From Planctomycetes bacterium GWF2_41_51 (GTDB lineage: Bacteria; Planctomycetota; Phycisphaerae; Sedimentisphaerales; UBA12454), in NCBI GenBank assembly GCA_001825665.1, contig MHXZ01000090.1:1-64000 (forward strand): a DNA stretch of 64,000 nucleotides, read 5' to 3'. Position numbers and translations under genes: made by a program. Below, in pieces: positions 17,766 through 26,949 of this stretch (its first letter is position 1; each line of letters begins with the position of its first letter). The notes beneath the pieces were generated by a model that did not search any database, had not been told where the DNA came from, and was given only the letters and a program-made list of their open reading frames with translations.

Positions 17766-19376
17766 CTACTCGGTACCATTAAGCCAGTTTTCAGAAAAAA
17801 TTAAAATATCATGCATATCAATTTCATTGTCGTCAGGCTCCGAAATATCATATTTTTTTTCAAAATCCATATCTTCTGATGTTGACAACCAACGCTGAGC
17901 TAAAAGCGCAAAGTCAGAAAAATCAACATCCCCATCCGGCTCAAAATCGCCTTTGGCGGCAAAGAGATATGCAAGACTTACCCGACCGGAATGCGAAACT
18001 TCATCAATATATATAACAGCGTTTGTGTCTGTGTTGTTACGTACTTGTATAGAATCGATTGTGAAATCACGCGAATTTATGATGCCATCGCCGCTTGCCC
18101 AAGTCTGCCAATCAGCAACGTTTTCAATATTCCATTCATATAAATGCCAATTGCCATCGGAGATCACAGTTTTGAATATACCTCGGTCGGCAGTAATATT
18201 ATAGGTATCATCAAGAGCAATTGATATTTCACAACCTGCTGAGGTAGTCTTAGCCCAGAAACCGATAAAGCCTTTAGTCGGACGGACGATGTTATTTGAA
18301 CGTTCACCTCCACCGGACAAATGTCTGACGAACCAGCCACCTGATTGCGATGAGCTGTCAATAATTAAAAGCTGCTGCGACCATGATCCTTGAAAACTTT
18401 GTGCGCTTACCGGCGATGCTGATGATGACGAATCGATGCCCGTAGTTGTTCCAGAAAGAGTTAGGCTTTGATTGAAAGTCGATTCGTTGTTGTCCTCGAA
18501 TGAAGCATATACATGAGAATCACTGTAAACAATTTGATTCAATGGTGCGGCATAAACGCCAAGGTGATTTCCGACAGCCCTGTTTGATGAAGGACGATTT
18601 AGAGCGTAAGTATTTCCACCATATTCAGATATCCATAAATGCGTCGAACCGCCACCATCGAGATTTAAGCCATACCAGGCACCAAAACGCTTTAGCCATT
18701 GGGCCGCTTCCCAGGGATTGCATCCTTCACTATATCCGACATTTACAGCATCGCCGTCAATTGTTATTATTATCATGTGTCTCTTATTCGATGTCAGGCC
18801 AACGGCTGTTCGCGGTCGAAGGAAAGTTGATGGCGGATCTGTTCGATTATCGCCGGTATTACTACCGTTGTGTAGGAAATATGGCCATGATTCCACGGCT
18901 GTCCAATATGGTGTCAAATTCGTAGAAGTCGAAGTGATGAGAAAATCCGCTGTATTGTTTGCAGTAATCAGCAGGGTTCGACCTCCATAAGATAAAGTTT
19001 CTGCAGGGGAAACGATTTGCCCTTCATTCATAGCCAAACCTGTAATATCCGAAGTTGCTTCGCCAACAGGAGTAAAGAAACTAGAATTGACTCCTATCTG
19101 TGCTCCCGAAGAAATCATAAACTGCAAACCTGTTTGAGTATTAGTATCTCTTGAAGCTGCACCGTTTGGGGGAGTTGATATAAATCTTATATTCGGATCA
19201 TACAGGTCAATACGAATAGCCTGTACTATTTCAGGTCTTGGAACGCCATCAGAGTTACCCACTGCATGCTCAACACCTTTAAAAATTGGAACCCATGGGC
19301 TCATTGTTAAACAATGTCCTGATGTAGTTAAGATACATATATAGAACAGAATTATTTTATTTGTTCTGCTTAACAT
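17766..19376 (-). CDS. Secreted phosphodiester glycosidase (NAGPA domain) with dockerin-like C-terminus
   Basis: This 536-residue exported protein has a signal peptide, then residues about 45-275 with the NAGPA (PF09992) pattern: AIRIDLYDP, GVNSSFF, and the hallmark LNLDGGGST at 237-245. In animals the family removes GlcNAc from GlcNAc-1-phospho-mannose; bacterial members are predicted to split sugar-phosphodiester bonds. Residues about 290-460 form a beta sandwich (GFIGFWAKTTSAGCEISIALDD) that may bind carbohydrate. The end (about 475-536) holds two dockerin-like loops (DFEPDGDVDFSDFALLAQRW, DISEPDDNEIDMHDILIF). Its start overlaps the end of the PHP gene by 20 bp, implying coupled translation. 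Related domains occur in the three genes at 55-60 kb. Confidence 0.82.
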   Translation of the reverse strand: MLSRTNKIILFYICILTTSGHCLTMSPWVPIFKGVEHAVGNSDGVPRPEIVQAIRIDLYDPNIRFISTPPNGAASRDTNTQTGLQFMISSGAQIGVNSSFFTPVGEATSDITGLAMNEGQIVSPAETLSYGGRTLLITANNTADFLITSTSTNLTPYWTAVESWPYFLHNGSNTGDNRTDPPSTFLRPRTAVGLTSNKRHMIIITIDGDAVNVGYSEGCNPWEAAQWLKRFGAWYGLNLDGGGSTHLWISEYGGNTYALNRPSSNRAVGNHLGVYAAPLNQIVYSDSHVYASFEDNNESTFNQSLTLSGTTTGIDSSSSASPVSAQSFQGSWSQQLLIIDSSSQSGGWFVRHLSGGGERSNNIVRPTKGFIGFWAKTTSAGCEISIALDDTYNITADRGIFKTVISDGNWHLYEWNIENVADWQTWASGDGIINSRDFTIDSIQVRNNTDTNAVIYIDEVSHSGRVSLAYLFAAKGDFEPDGDVDFSDFALLAQRWLSTSEDMDFEKKYDISEPDDNEIDMHDILIFSENWLNGTE

Positions 19377-20364
19377 TGTTACCTCGATTCCGTTTTTTTA
19401 GCTTATCTGATTGAATATCCGTACTTTTTATTAAAACAGGGTTTGACCATGCATGACGGCCCTGGGCATCAATCACCTCTGCCCTGACGAAACGGCAGTT
19501 TGAACTTAACTTCCATTGGGCTTGTGTAAGTGAATTGCTATCTTTCGGGCGGAAAACGCGACCAAGATGGGCAGCGGCAAAAAAATTAATTTGCACAGCA
19601 GACGAACATTTAATATTTACAAAACCGTTTTCAATTTTGAGATTTTCAATGATTGGGCCGCTGGATGCATAATAAGAACCGCTGCGCAGTGAATTCATGA
19701 CGGCTTCTACTGTCAATTCTTTGGTTTTAATCAGAATCCAACCGAGTGCGACGATTCTTCCGTCCTTGTGTGTGTCATCTACAGCGATTGCCGGCAAATA
19801 GCGGCCCTTGTTAAGAAGCTGGTCCCAATGGACATCGCTATAGCCACGTGCCGTACCATTGTCACAAACCGCATTGTAAACCTCAATACCAATATAATCC
19901 TGTAGTTCAAGAAGATTTTGCAGCGTAATGTTGTTCCAATAAGGATGGGCGATAATTACTTCACCGCCTGAACGTTTGACTTCGTTGATAAGCTGTTGCG
20001 CAGGAATATCATTTACAAATTTCAAATCGCGTGGGGTATTCAGGCACAAAAAATGACAAGGTGATGTGGTAGTGCTAAGCTCCAAGCCGTTAATGGCGAG
20101 AAATTTTTCATTTGAAAATCCGCTTAAGTCGTTTGTTTTGGTTTTGTCTGTAACAAAAACAACCTCAAAACCTTTTGACTTGTACCGTGCAATGCTTTCT
20201 GCAACATTTACATCTCCGACACTTGTAGTTGTATGGACGTGGAGAGCGGCTTTATGCCAGGAACCAGCTTGTTCAAACGGATTAAAGAGACCCTGAGCGT
20301 GAGCATAGATAGATAATGAGGCTAAACAAAGAAAGCTTATACAGAAACGTATTAGATAGTTCAT
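19357..20364 (-). CDS. Exported PHP-domain phosphoesterase-like protein
   Basis: A 335-residue protein with a signal peptide (cut near AHAQ, about residue 23). The PHP metal-binding motifs are visible: ALHVHTTTSVG (His42, His44), VVFVTDKTK, VIIAHPYW and AIAVDDTHKDG. PHP proteins are metal-dependent phosphoesterases, so an exported one in this cluster may remove phosphate from glycan fragments produced by the phosphodiester glycosidase it overlaps (inference). The C-terminal AQGRHAWSNPVLI resembles the C-terminal end of the DUF3604 protein at 33821-35734. It follows the sulfatase at 20376 by 11 bp. Confidence 0.8.
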   Translation of the reverse strand: MNYLIRFCISFLCLASLSIYAHAQGLFNPFEQAGSWHKAALHVHTTTSVGDVNVAESIARYKSKGFEVVFVTDKTKTNDLSGFSNEKFLAINGLELSTTTSPCHFLCLNTPRDLKFVNDIPAQQLINEVKRSGGEVIIAHPYWNNITLQNLLELQDYIGIEVYNAVCDNGTARGYSDVHWDQLLNKGRYLPAIAVDDTHKDGRIVALGWILIKTKELTVEAVMNSLRSGSYYASSGPIIENLKIENGFVNIKCSSAVQINFFAAAHLGRVFRPKDSNSLTQAQWKLSSNCRFVRAEVIDAQGRHAWSNPVLIKSTDIQSDKLKKRNRGNNVKQNK

Positions 20365-20375
20365 ACTTTGTCCTT

Positions 20376-21986
20376 TTAATTATGTTTTTTGGATAAAAAT
20401 TTCTGATTTAATTCATCACTGTCGCCATATTGTTTTCGCAATAGTTCCAATTCTTTTTTGAGCTTTTTGACAATAACAAAATACTTTGGATCGTCATAGA
20501 GATTTTTGAGTTCTTCAGGGTCTGTGTTTAAATCATAAAGTTCCCATGCATCTATATCATAGTAAAAATGAATCAGTTTATAGCGATCGGTGCGTATTCC
20601 GTAATGACGTTTGACCTGATGGATGGCTGGAAATTCATAAAAATGATAATACATAGCATTACGCCAGTCTGATGGATGATGTCCCTGAAGAATTGGCATT
20701 ATGCTTTCGCCTTGAATATCATTGGGTATCGCGGTATTTGCCGCATTAAGAAAAGTAGATGCAAAATCTAAATTTAAAACAATATCTTGCGAGACAGTCC
20801 TGGCTTTGATTTTTTTTGGCCAGCGTACCAACAGCGGCATTCGCAGTGACTCTTCATACATAAAACGTTTATCGTACCAGCCGTGGTCGCCAAGATAAAA
20901 TCCCTGGTCGGAGGTATAAACAACTATAGTATTCTCCGACAACCCTTTTTCGTCAAGGTAATTCAACATTCGACCGATGTTTTCATCCAACGCAGCAATG
21001 CTGCCGAGATAATCGTGCATATATCGCTGATATTTCCAGCGAACAATATCTACTTCGCTGAGTTTGCCGGCCTTCATCTGCGCAATAAATTCCTGATTTC
21101 TGGGTTCATACCAATCGTCCCATTGTTTTTTCTCCTTGGGTGTCATCCGGTCGTATTCAGTATGCTGCAAATCATCTGTAAAATGTTCCGGGAACAGATT
21201 CTCACCTTTGAATTTCATATCGTGCGACCAACTGAAATGTTTTTTTATAGACATTTCACTTTGCGATGATGCTTCTGAACGGCTTGAATGGTCTGCAAAC
21301 AAAGTAGCCGGTTCAGGAATCGTTCCTTCTTTGTATTTGCCGAAATAACGTGGAGGCGGCGACCAGCAGCGATGCGGGGCTTTATGCTGGCTAATCAGCA
21401 AAAATGGTTTGGTTTTGTCGCTGCGATGTTCGAGCCAATCTATTGAAAAATCTGCTATAAGATCGGTGCTATAGCCTTTATAGCTTTTGCGTGAGCCATC
21501 CATTTGAAAAAAGACAGGGTTATAATACGATCCCTGCCCGGGAAGAATTTCCCAATGATCGAAACCGGTTGGTTTACTGCCCAAATGCCACTTACCAATC
21601 ATTGCCGTTTCATATCCAGCCTTTTGGAGCAGTTTGGGGTAAGTCTGCTGACCACCGTCAAAGGTACTAATATTATCAATCTTACCGTTGATGTGGCTGT
21701 ATTTTCCGGTCAGAATAACTGCCCGGCTCGGAGCACATATCGAATTTGTACAGAAACAGTTTTGAAATTTCATTCCTTCATTTGCGATACGATCGATATT
21801 TGGAGTCGTGTTGATTCGGCTGCCATAGCAACTCATAGCCTGGGCAGCATGGTCATCGGCCATTATGAAAATAATATTGGGCGGATTTTTGCCTGAAAAA
21901 CTTCTAAACTGCGGCTGCCGGCAACCCATGACAAAAGATGCCGCACAAAGTGAGCCTGCATGTAAAAAATCACGTCTATTCAACAT
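20376..21986 (-). CDS. Sulfatase, Tat-exported, probable lipoprotein
   Basis: The 536-residue sulfatase starts MLNRRDFLHAGSLCAASFVM then GC: a twin-arginine signal combined with a lipobox-like VMGC, suggesting attachment to a membrane. IIFIMADDHAAQA supplies calcium ligands, CAPSR at 84-88 is the formylglycine signature, and GKWHLG and VYTSDQGFYLGDHGW follow. The DQGFYLGDHGW form and the YDKRFMYEESLRMPLLVRWP segment are shared with the sulfatase at 39764, so the two may be of one subfamily. The predicted role is desulfation of an oligosaccharide in the envelope. It lies 13 bp after the heparinase-family gene. Confidence 0.9.
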   Translation of the reverse strand: MLNRRDFLHAGSLCAASFVMGCRQPQFRSFSGKNPPNIIFIMADDHAAQAMSCYGSRINTTPNIDRIANEGMKFQNCFCTNSICAPSRAVILTGKYSHINGKIDNISTFDGGQQTYPKLLQKAGYETAMIGKWHLGSKPTGFDHWEILPGQGSYYNPVFFQMDGSRKSYKGYSTDLIADFSIDWLEHRSDKTKPFLLISQHKAPHRCWSPPPRYFGKYKEGTIPEPATLFADHSSRSEASSQSEMSIKKHFSWSHDMKFKGENLFPEHFTDDLQHTEYDRMTPKEKKQWDDWYEPRNQEFIAQMKAGKLSEVDIVRWKYQRYMHDYLGSIAALDENIGRMLNYLDEKGLSENTIVVYTSDQGFYLGDHGWYDKRFMYEESLRMPLLVRWPKKIKARTVSQDIVLNLDFASTFLNAANTAIPNDIQGESIMPILQGHHPSDWRNAMYYHFYEFPAIHQVKRHYGIRTDRYKLIHFYYDIDAWELYDLNTDPEELKNLYDDPKYFVIVKKLKKELELLRKQYGDSDELNQKFLSKKHN

Positions 21987-21999
21987 ATTTATTTTCCTA

Positions 22000-24027
22000 T
22001 CATTTTATTTCTACTGTAGAATGATTATCCAAAGGTATTTTTATTATTATTCTTTTTTTTCCATCAGGCATAATTTCCAATTCTACTTCATTATTTTCAA
22101 CAGAAATAATTTTCCCTTTTGCAAATGGGACTTTTCCTTTTGCAGGAATAAGCAGCCAGGCAAATGTCGAAGTTTTCTCAATTTTTGCTGAATAAACCGA
22201 TGCAGTCGAAGGAACAAACTGATTATATTCTTTGCTGTACCAGCCTTGCATAGGTTGTTTGCGGCCTTTGATTAGTTCAAGTTTCCAATTCATATCACTA
22301 ATCGGAACGATGCGAAGATTGCCTTTACCTGAATCTGTGGATAGCGAAGTATTGTAATCGCTTATAACTGCGCAATCAGGATTCCAATGCCACAGCGTTT
22401 GAATATTTCGGAGCCGGTCCGTATCAATTTTATCCACAACAATCCAGCAATTGTTTCTTAAATATACTACTGCACGAGTATGTGTGACCTGACCTTCAAT
22501 ATCGATGTAGCCGTTGTCAAAAATACCTCGTGCATAATCATATTTTTTGCTGATTATGCCTTGGTCTTTCATTGAAGTCTTAGTTTCACGCTCACAATGT
22601 TTTTGACCTTGCCCATCAATGAGGATTGTATTGTGAGCTGCGGTACTGACAACATAACTGCGCTCCGGACTTAGCCGATAAGCGTACCTGCCGCTATCGA
22701 CAAGAATATCTCTGCCAAAAGCAGCGACAGAGATGTGGAGTTTATCATGATGAAAGTGACCGCCTATTCCTAAAGGTCCGAAATCGAAAAATGCCCATTG
22801 AGCATCAGCGGCATAGCTGTTACGCATAATAAGCTGCCCTGCCCAAGGAAAAAAAATTGAAGGCTCTGCCTTTGGTGCTTTGCCGGATTTACCGTTCGAG
22901 GCAATCCATTGCCAATCAGAATATTCTAACTTTTCAGCAAATTGTAGAATTATATCTTTGTTGAAGTCTCTGTCAGAATCGTTATTGAGCAGACCATGAC
23001 CATCCGGTCGTATCGTATAAGCTAAATAGTTCCACATCTTTTCAAGATGCTGATTATATTCAGCGGGTACTTTTTTTTGCGAATGGCCTAAATAGTCAGC
23101 AAAAAGCTGGAAACCATCTCTTAACGAAGCTAAATGGTAATGACTGGTCAGTTCTTTTTGTGCTCCATCAGGATAGACCTGTTTGGAAATCTGTACAGCC
23201 ATTTTGTCTATTCCATAATCCAGCCACTCTGAGGAGCTTTTAAACTCGGGCCAACTTATAGCTGCAATACCCAAGCCGCACATTTCCATCGTAATCCAAT
23301 TACCTCCAACTGCGTGAAAATTCCGTAAATAGTGAGCGTGTTCAGGAATACTGGAGAGCATTAAAATGCGAGCTGCCAGAGTGAATTCATTAGAATCCTG
23401 CAGAGCATAAAAGATTAAACTCCAATGACGGATTCGCCAATATGCCTCCAAACCTCGCCATTGAGGCGTTTTGCTTTTTATGCCCGGATATGGACTTGCT
23501 GTAACCCAGTCACGAATATGTTCATCAATACGGCGAGCGTAAACTGCATTGCCGGTTTGAAGATATACCTCTAATAAAGTTTTAAGATGATAATGGCGAT
23601 TTAAAAACCAGGCCCATTCTTTGTCATCATTAGGACCTTTAAATTTCCAATCGAAACCGCCGCTGATCAATCGCGGAACTTTCGCACTAACTGTCTGAGA
23701 AGTGATTATATCATTTATAATTTTCTGTGCCTGCGGGATAGCGGTGCTGTTTTTTTGGGGCAATTTTTTTCTAAGCCAACTGCCTGAATCACATTTTTTG
23801 TAATACTCAATCAAAGCATTGCAGGCAGCAGGCATATCATTTTTATCAACAGCGGCTGAAACTTTTTCTAATCCATTTTTTGTTATATCGAGGTTCTGGA
23901 ATAGTTTGGTAATGCGGTCAGGATATCTACTGCATACCCATTCTACGCTCGTTTCGGATTGCCGGGCAAAAAGCAAATGAGATAAGCATAATAGAAAACT
24001 GAATGTAACAAAAAACCTTTTACTCAT
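22000..24027 (-). CDS. Heparinase II/III family polysaccharide lyase
   Basis: This 675-residue protein has a signal peptide (cut near FARQ). The N-terminal half is an alpha/alpha-toroid typical of the family (RIRHWSLIFYALQ, GGNWITMEMCGLGI, ELTSHYHLAS with a candidate catalytic Tyr297). The C-terminal half is the beta-sheet Hepar_II_III domain: LGIGGHFHHDKLHISV (His424, His426, His427), GRDILVDSGRYAY, and AAHNTILIDG. Family members cleave uronate-containing glycosaminoglycans, alginate-like or other acidic glycans by beta-elimination. Its presence implies a uronic acid in the substrate (inference). Both junctions are tight: 4-bp ATGA overlap with the sulfatase upstream. Confidence 0.88.
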   Translation of the reverse strand: MSKRFFVTFSFLLCLSHLLFARQSETSVEWVCSRYPDRITKLFQNLDITKNGLEKVSAAVDKNDMPAACNALIEYYKKCDSGSWLRKKLPQKNSTAIPQAQKIINDIITSQTVSAKVPRLISGGFDWKFKGPNDDKEWAWFLNRHYHLKTLLEVYLQTGNAVYARRIDEHIRDWVTASPYPGIKSKTPQWRGLEAYWRIRHWSLIFYALQDSNEFTLAARILMLSSIPEHAHYLRNFHAVGGNWITMEMCGLGIAAISWPEFKSSSEWLDYGIDKMAVQISKQVYPDGAQKELTSHYHLASLRDGFQLFADYLGHSQKKVPAEYNQHLEKMWNYLAYTIRPDGHGLLNNDSDRDFNKDIILQFAEKLEYSDWQWIASNGKSGKAPKAEPSIFFPWAGQLIMRNSYAADAQWAFFDFGPLGIGGHFHHDKLHISVAAFGRDILVDSGRYAYRLSPERSYVVSTAAHNTILIDGQGQKHCERETKTSMKDQGIISKKYDYARGIFDNGYIDIEGQVTHTRAVVYLRNNCWIVVDKIDTDRLRNIQTLWHWNPDCAVISDYNTSLSTDSGKGNLRIVPISDMNWKLELIKGRKQPMQGWYSKEYNQFVPSTASVYSAKIEKTSTFAWLLIPAKGKVPFAKGKIISVENNEVELEIMPDGKKRIIIKIPLDNHSTVEIK

Positions 24028-25496
24028 TTTTCATCCTTAAAATTATCCCATGGACTTTTGCCTTGGGCACGCGGATCGCTGGTTTTTTGCTGGTATTGAA
24101 AGAGTTTTTGTTGAAGCATTTTTTTTGTTTCAGCAAAAGCCGGTTCATCTGCAAGATTATTAATCTGGCCGGGGTCATTCTTTACATCATATAATTCTTC
24201 AGTAGAACGTTTGCCAAATGCTTTTTCAAATAACGGCATTACTTTAGGATCATTTTGATGCTCAATGATATATGCTTTAGTCGGACCATCATCACAATCA
24301 CCGAATTTCCCGGGATCTCCGGCAGGCCATCGATCATGTTCGTAATTACGAATATAAAGCCAGCGACGGTCTCTTATCGCCCGCATAGGATAACCCATTC
24401 CATCAGGTCTGCATATACTGTGGCGTTCAATTGCGGAACATGCAAAATCACGTTGTGAATCAACTCGGCCTTGCTTTTTTGATAATAAAATATCCAGGAA
24501 ACTGCGTCCTGTCATTTCGGCAGGAACTTCCAACCCGGCAGCAGCCAGAAATGTAGGTGCAAAATCTGTATGGCTTATAAAATCATCCACTACCCTGCCG
24601 CCTTTGACAGACTTGCCCCAGCAGACAGCGAGCGGCATATGAACACCCATATCATAAAGATTTGCCTTTGCTCGAGGAAAAGGCATTCCATTGTCAGACG
24701 TAACCACAATCAGCGTATTATCAAGTTCGTCTTTATCTTCCAACAGCTTAAGCATTCGTCCAAGATGCTTATCGTACCATTCAATCTCCATGTAATAGTC
24801 AAGAATGTCGCTGCGTGTTTCAGTTGCATCAGGTAAAGATTCGGGAACACGAACATCAGCTAATTTTTTTCCGGATTTTAAACCAGAGCCTATGTCATAA
24901 TCGCGATGAGGCTCTTTAGGCCCAAACCAGAAACAGAAAGGCTGTTCTTCCTTGCGGGTGTTAAGAAATTCTTTAAAATTTTCTGCGTAGTCGGTTGCAG
25001 CTATCCCTTTTAAAGATGAAGGCGCTGCTTTACTATTAAATTGTTTGCCAACCGGATTTTGATTTCCCCATCCGCCAGCCTTTGTATTGCCCGGGGCCCA
25101 ACCTTTACCCGTAAAGCCCACAAGGTAACCGGCTTCCTCTAAAAGCGACGTATAAACTTTATATTGGTTCTTAAACAATGTACCTCTTAACGTAGAGCCT
25201 TGTCCTAATCTCCAAATTTCCTGGCCGGTAAGGACAGCTGCTCGCGATGGTGTGCATGAAGGAGAAGAACAAAATGAATGCGTAAACAATACTCCTTCTT
25301 TTGCAATTCTGTCGAAGTTAGGTGTTTTTACAACTTTATCGCCATAAGCTCCTGCATGAAGCCATGATTGATCATCTGATATACAGAAAAATATATTCGG
25401 CCTTTTTTTGGTTTTGTTTAAGGCACCAAGAGATTGTGAAGCAGCCAGTAAAGCAGTTCCGATACTCACATTTTTTAAAAAATCTCTTCGGTTCAT
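24024..25496 (-). CDS. Sulfatase, Tat-exported
   Basis: A 490-residue sulfatase with the Tat motif MNRRDFLKNVSIG, the metal-binding CISDDQSWLHAGAYG, and CTPSR at 81-85 (Cys to formylglycine). VVTSDNGMPFPRAKANLYDM and KEPHRDYDIG resemble sulfatases often called heparan N-sulfatase-like; that sub-assignment is tentative. It overlaps both neighbours by 4 bp (heparinase family downstream, another sulfatase upstream), a strong sign of one polycistronic unit in which desulfation and lyase action are matched. Confidence 0.9.
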   Translation of the reverse strand: MNRRDFLKNVSIGTALLAASQSLGALNKTKKRPNIFFCISDDQSWLHAGAYGDKVVKTPNFDRIAKEGVLFTHSFCSSPSCTPSRAAVLTGQEIWRLGQGSTLRGTLFKNQYKVYTSLLEEAGYLVGFTGKGWAPGNTKAGGWGNQNPVGKQFNSKAAPSSLKGIAATDYAENFKEFLNTRKEEQPFCFWFGPKEPHRDYDIGSGLKSGKKLADVRVPESLPDATETRSDILDYYMEIEWYDKHLGRMLKLLEDKDELDNTLIVVTSDNGMPFPRAKANLYDMGVHMPLAVCWGKSVKGGRVVDDFISHTDFAPTFLAAAGLEVPAEMTGRSFLDILLSKKQGRVDSQRDFACSAIERHSICRPDGMGYPMRAIRDRRWLYIRNYEHDRWPAGDPGKFGDCDDGPTKAYIIEHQNDPKVMPLFEKAFGKRSTEELYDVKNDPGQINNLADEPAFAETKKMLQQKLFQYQQKTSDPRAQGKSPWDNFKDEK

Positions 25497-26944
25497 TGTT
25501 TTTCCAGCTTTATGCTTTTGTAATCTTCGCCATTAAGGCTTCGCACAACAGATTTCATCCAGTGCTCGAGTTCTGATCTCATTTTTTTTGTGATGTCAGG
25601 CTTCGCTGATAAATTATTACTTTCCATCGAATCTTTTGCAAGATCATATAATTCCATTTTAATACCCTGCTGGTTCTCAATTCGGTGAAGTTTATAAGGC
25701 CAATTAAGCCATGCGGCGTGACCGAGGAAAGAATTGTAAGAATATTTTTGAGAAATAGTACCGACATTTGACATTGAAGGTAAATCGTTAACTTCTTTTC
25801 TGGTTTTTTGAGATTCGAAAAGACCGGTCATTTCGTCTTTGCTCGACATTACCACGCCTTGCGATGGATAACTCCAAAAACCTATTGGTTTTGAGCGTGC
25901 TTTTGTTTTATTAGCAATCAACGGAACAAGACTGATACCATCGAGCGGTAATTCTTTATTTACCTTTATTTCTGCAAATTCCATAATTGTTGGATAAATA
26001 TCACTTGTAGTACAGGGTGCATTGGTAATTCGAGGCGCAGTTATAAATTCAGGCCATTCGAGTAATGCAGGAACGCGAAGCCCGCCTTCGTAAATTTCAG
26101 ATTTATGGCCTCTTCCGCCTGTTCTGCTTACTTTTAGGCCCCCGTTATCGCTGCAATACCAGAGCATCGTATTTTGATGAATATCAAGTACTCGCAGTTC
26201 GTTGCGGAGTTTACCTATTGCATTATCAATTCCTGTGATTTCACCATAAAAATTCTGCAATTTTTCATTTTTATTTTTATACAAAACTTTATTTTCCTGA
26301 GCCGCATCATGAGGATTATGAGGAGAACCGAACCAAATAACCGCAAGGAAAGGTTGAGATGATTTAGTATTCTTACGAATAAATTCAAGAGCAACTTCTA
26401 CAGTTACTATTGAGCTTTCGCCTTTATATTGAACAGCGGTTCCCATTTTGCTGAGAATAGGGTCATTGTCGAAATAGTTCGGCGAAGATACCCATTCATC
26501 GAAACCACTGCTGCCAGGATTTAATGGAGAATTTTTCAAAACCGAACCGAGATGCCATTTTCCAAAATGCCCCGTAACATAACCTGCTTTCTTAAGCGAT
26601 TCAGCAATTGTAATTTCCTGCGGACGAAGTGTACAACCCCATGTAAAACAGCCGAATCTGTTGGGATGGCGTCCTGTCAATACGCTTGCGCGTGTAGGTG
26701 AACAAACAGGAGCGGCGGCATAAAATCTGTCAAATCGTAAAGCATTGGCAGCCATTTCATCAATGTTGGGCGTTTTGAGAACAGGATGACCACTATAACC
26801 TACATCGCCCCAGCCCTGATCATCAGCTATGCATAGAATGATATTGGGCTTTTTTATCTTTGATTTTCCAAAGACTGGCAAGTCTTTTATTGTTAATATC
26901 AATGCTCCCGCACCGGCAGCTTTTAAAAATTCTCGTCGCTTCAT
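25493..26944 (-). CDS. Sulfatase, Tat-exported
   Basis: The 483-residue enzyme begins MKRREFLKAAGAGA, a Tat signal. Motifs: CIADDQGWGDVGYSG, CSPTR at 81-85, GKWHLGSV, and the late WYCSDNGGLKVSRTGGRGHK. It is predicted to remove sulfate esters from glycan fragments outside the cytoplasm. It overlaps the downstream sulfatase by 4 bp and starts 5 bp after the GH43 gene. The substrate position it attacks cannot be told from sequence by eye. Confidence 0.9.
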   Translation of the reverse strand: MKRREFLKAAGAGALILTIKDLPVFGKSKIKKPNIILCIADDQGWGDVGYSGHPVLKTPNIDEMAANALRFDRFYAAAPVCSPTRASVLTGRHPNRFGCFTWGCTLRPQEITIAESLKKAGYVTGHFGKWHLGSVLKNSPLNPGSSGFDEWVSSPNYFDNDPILSKMGTAVQYKGESSIVTVEVALEFIRKNTKSSQPFLAVIWFGSPHNPHDAAQENKVLYKNKNEKLQNFYGEITGIDNAIGKLRNELRVLDIHQNTMLWYCSDNGGLKVSRTGGRGHKSEIYEGGLRVPALLEWPEFITAPRITNAPCTTSDIYPTIMEFAEIKVNKELPLDGISLVPLIANKTKARSKPIGFWSYPSQGVVMSSKDEMTGLFESQKTRKEVNDLPSMSNVGTISQKYSYNSFLGHAAWLNWPYKLHRIENQQGIKMELYDLAKDSMESNNLSAKPDITKKMRSELEHWMKSVVRSLNGEDYKSIKLEKQ

Positions 26945-26949
26945 TGTAA

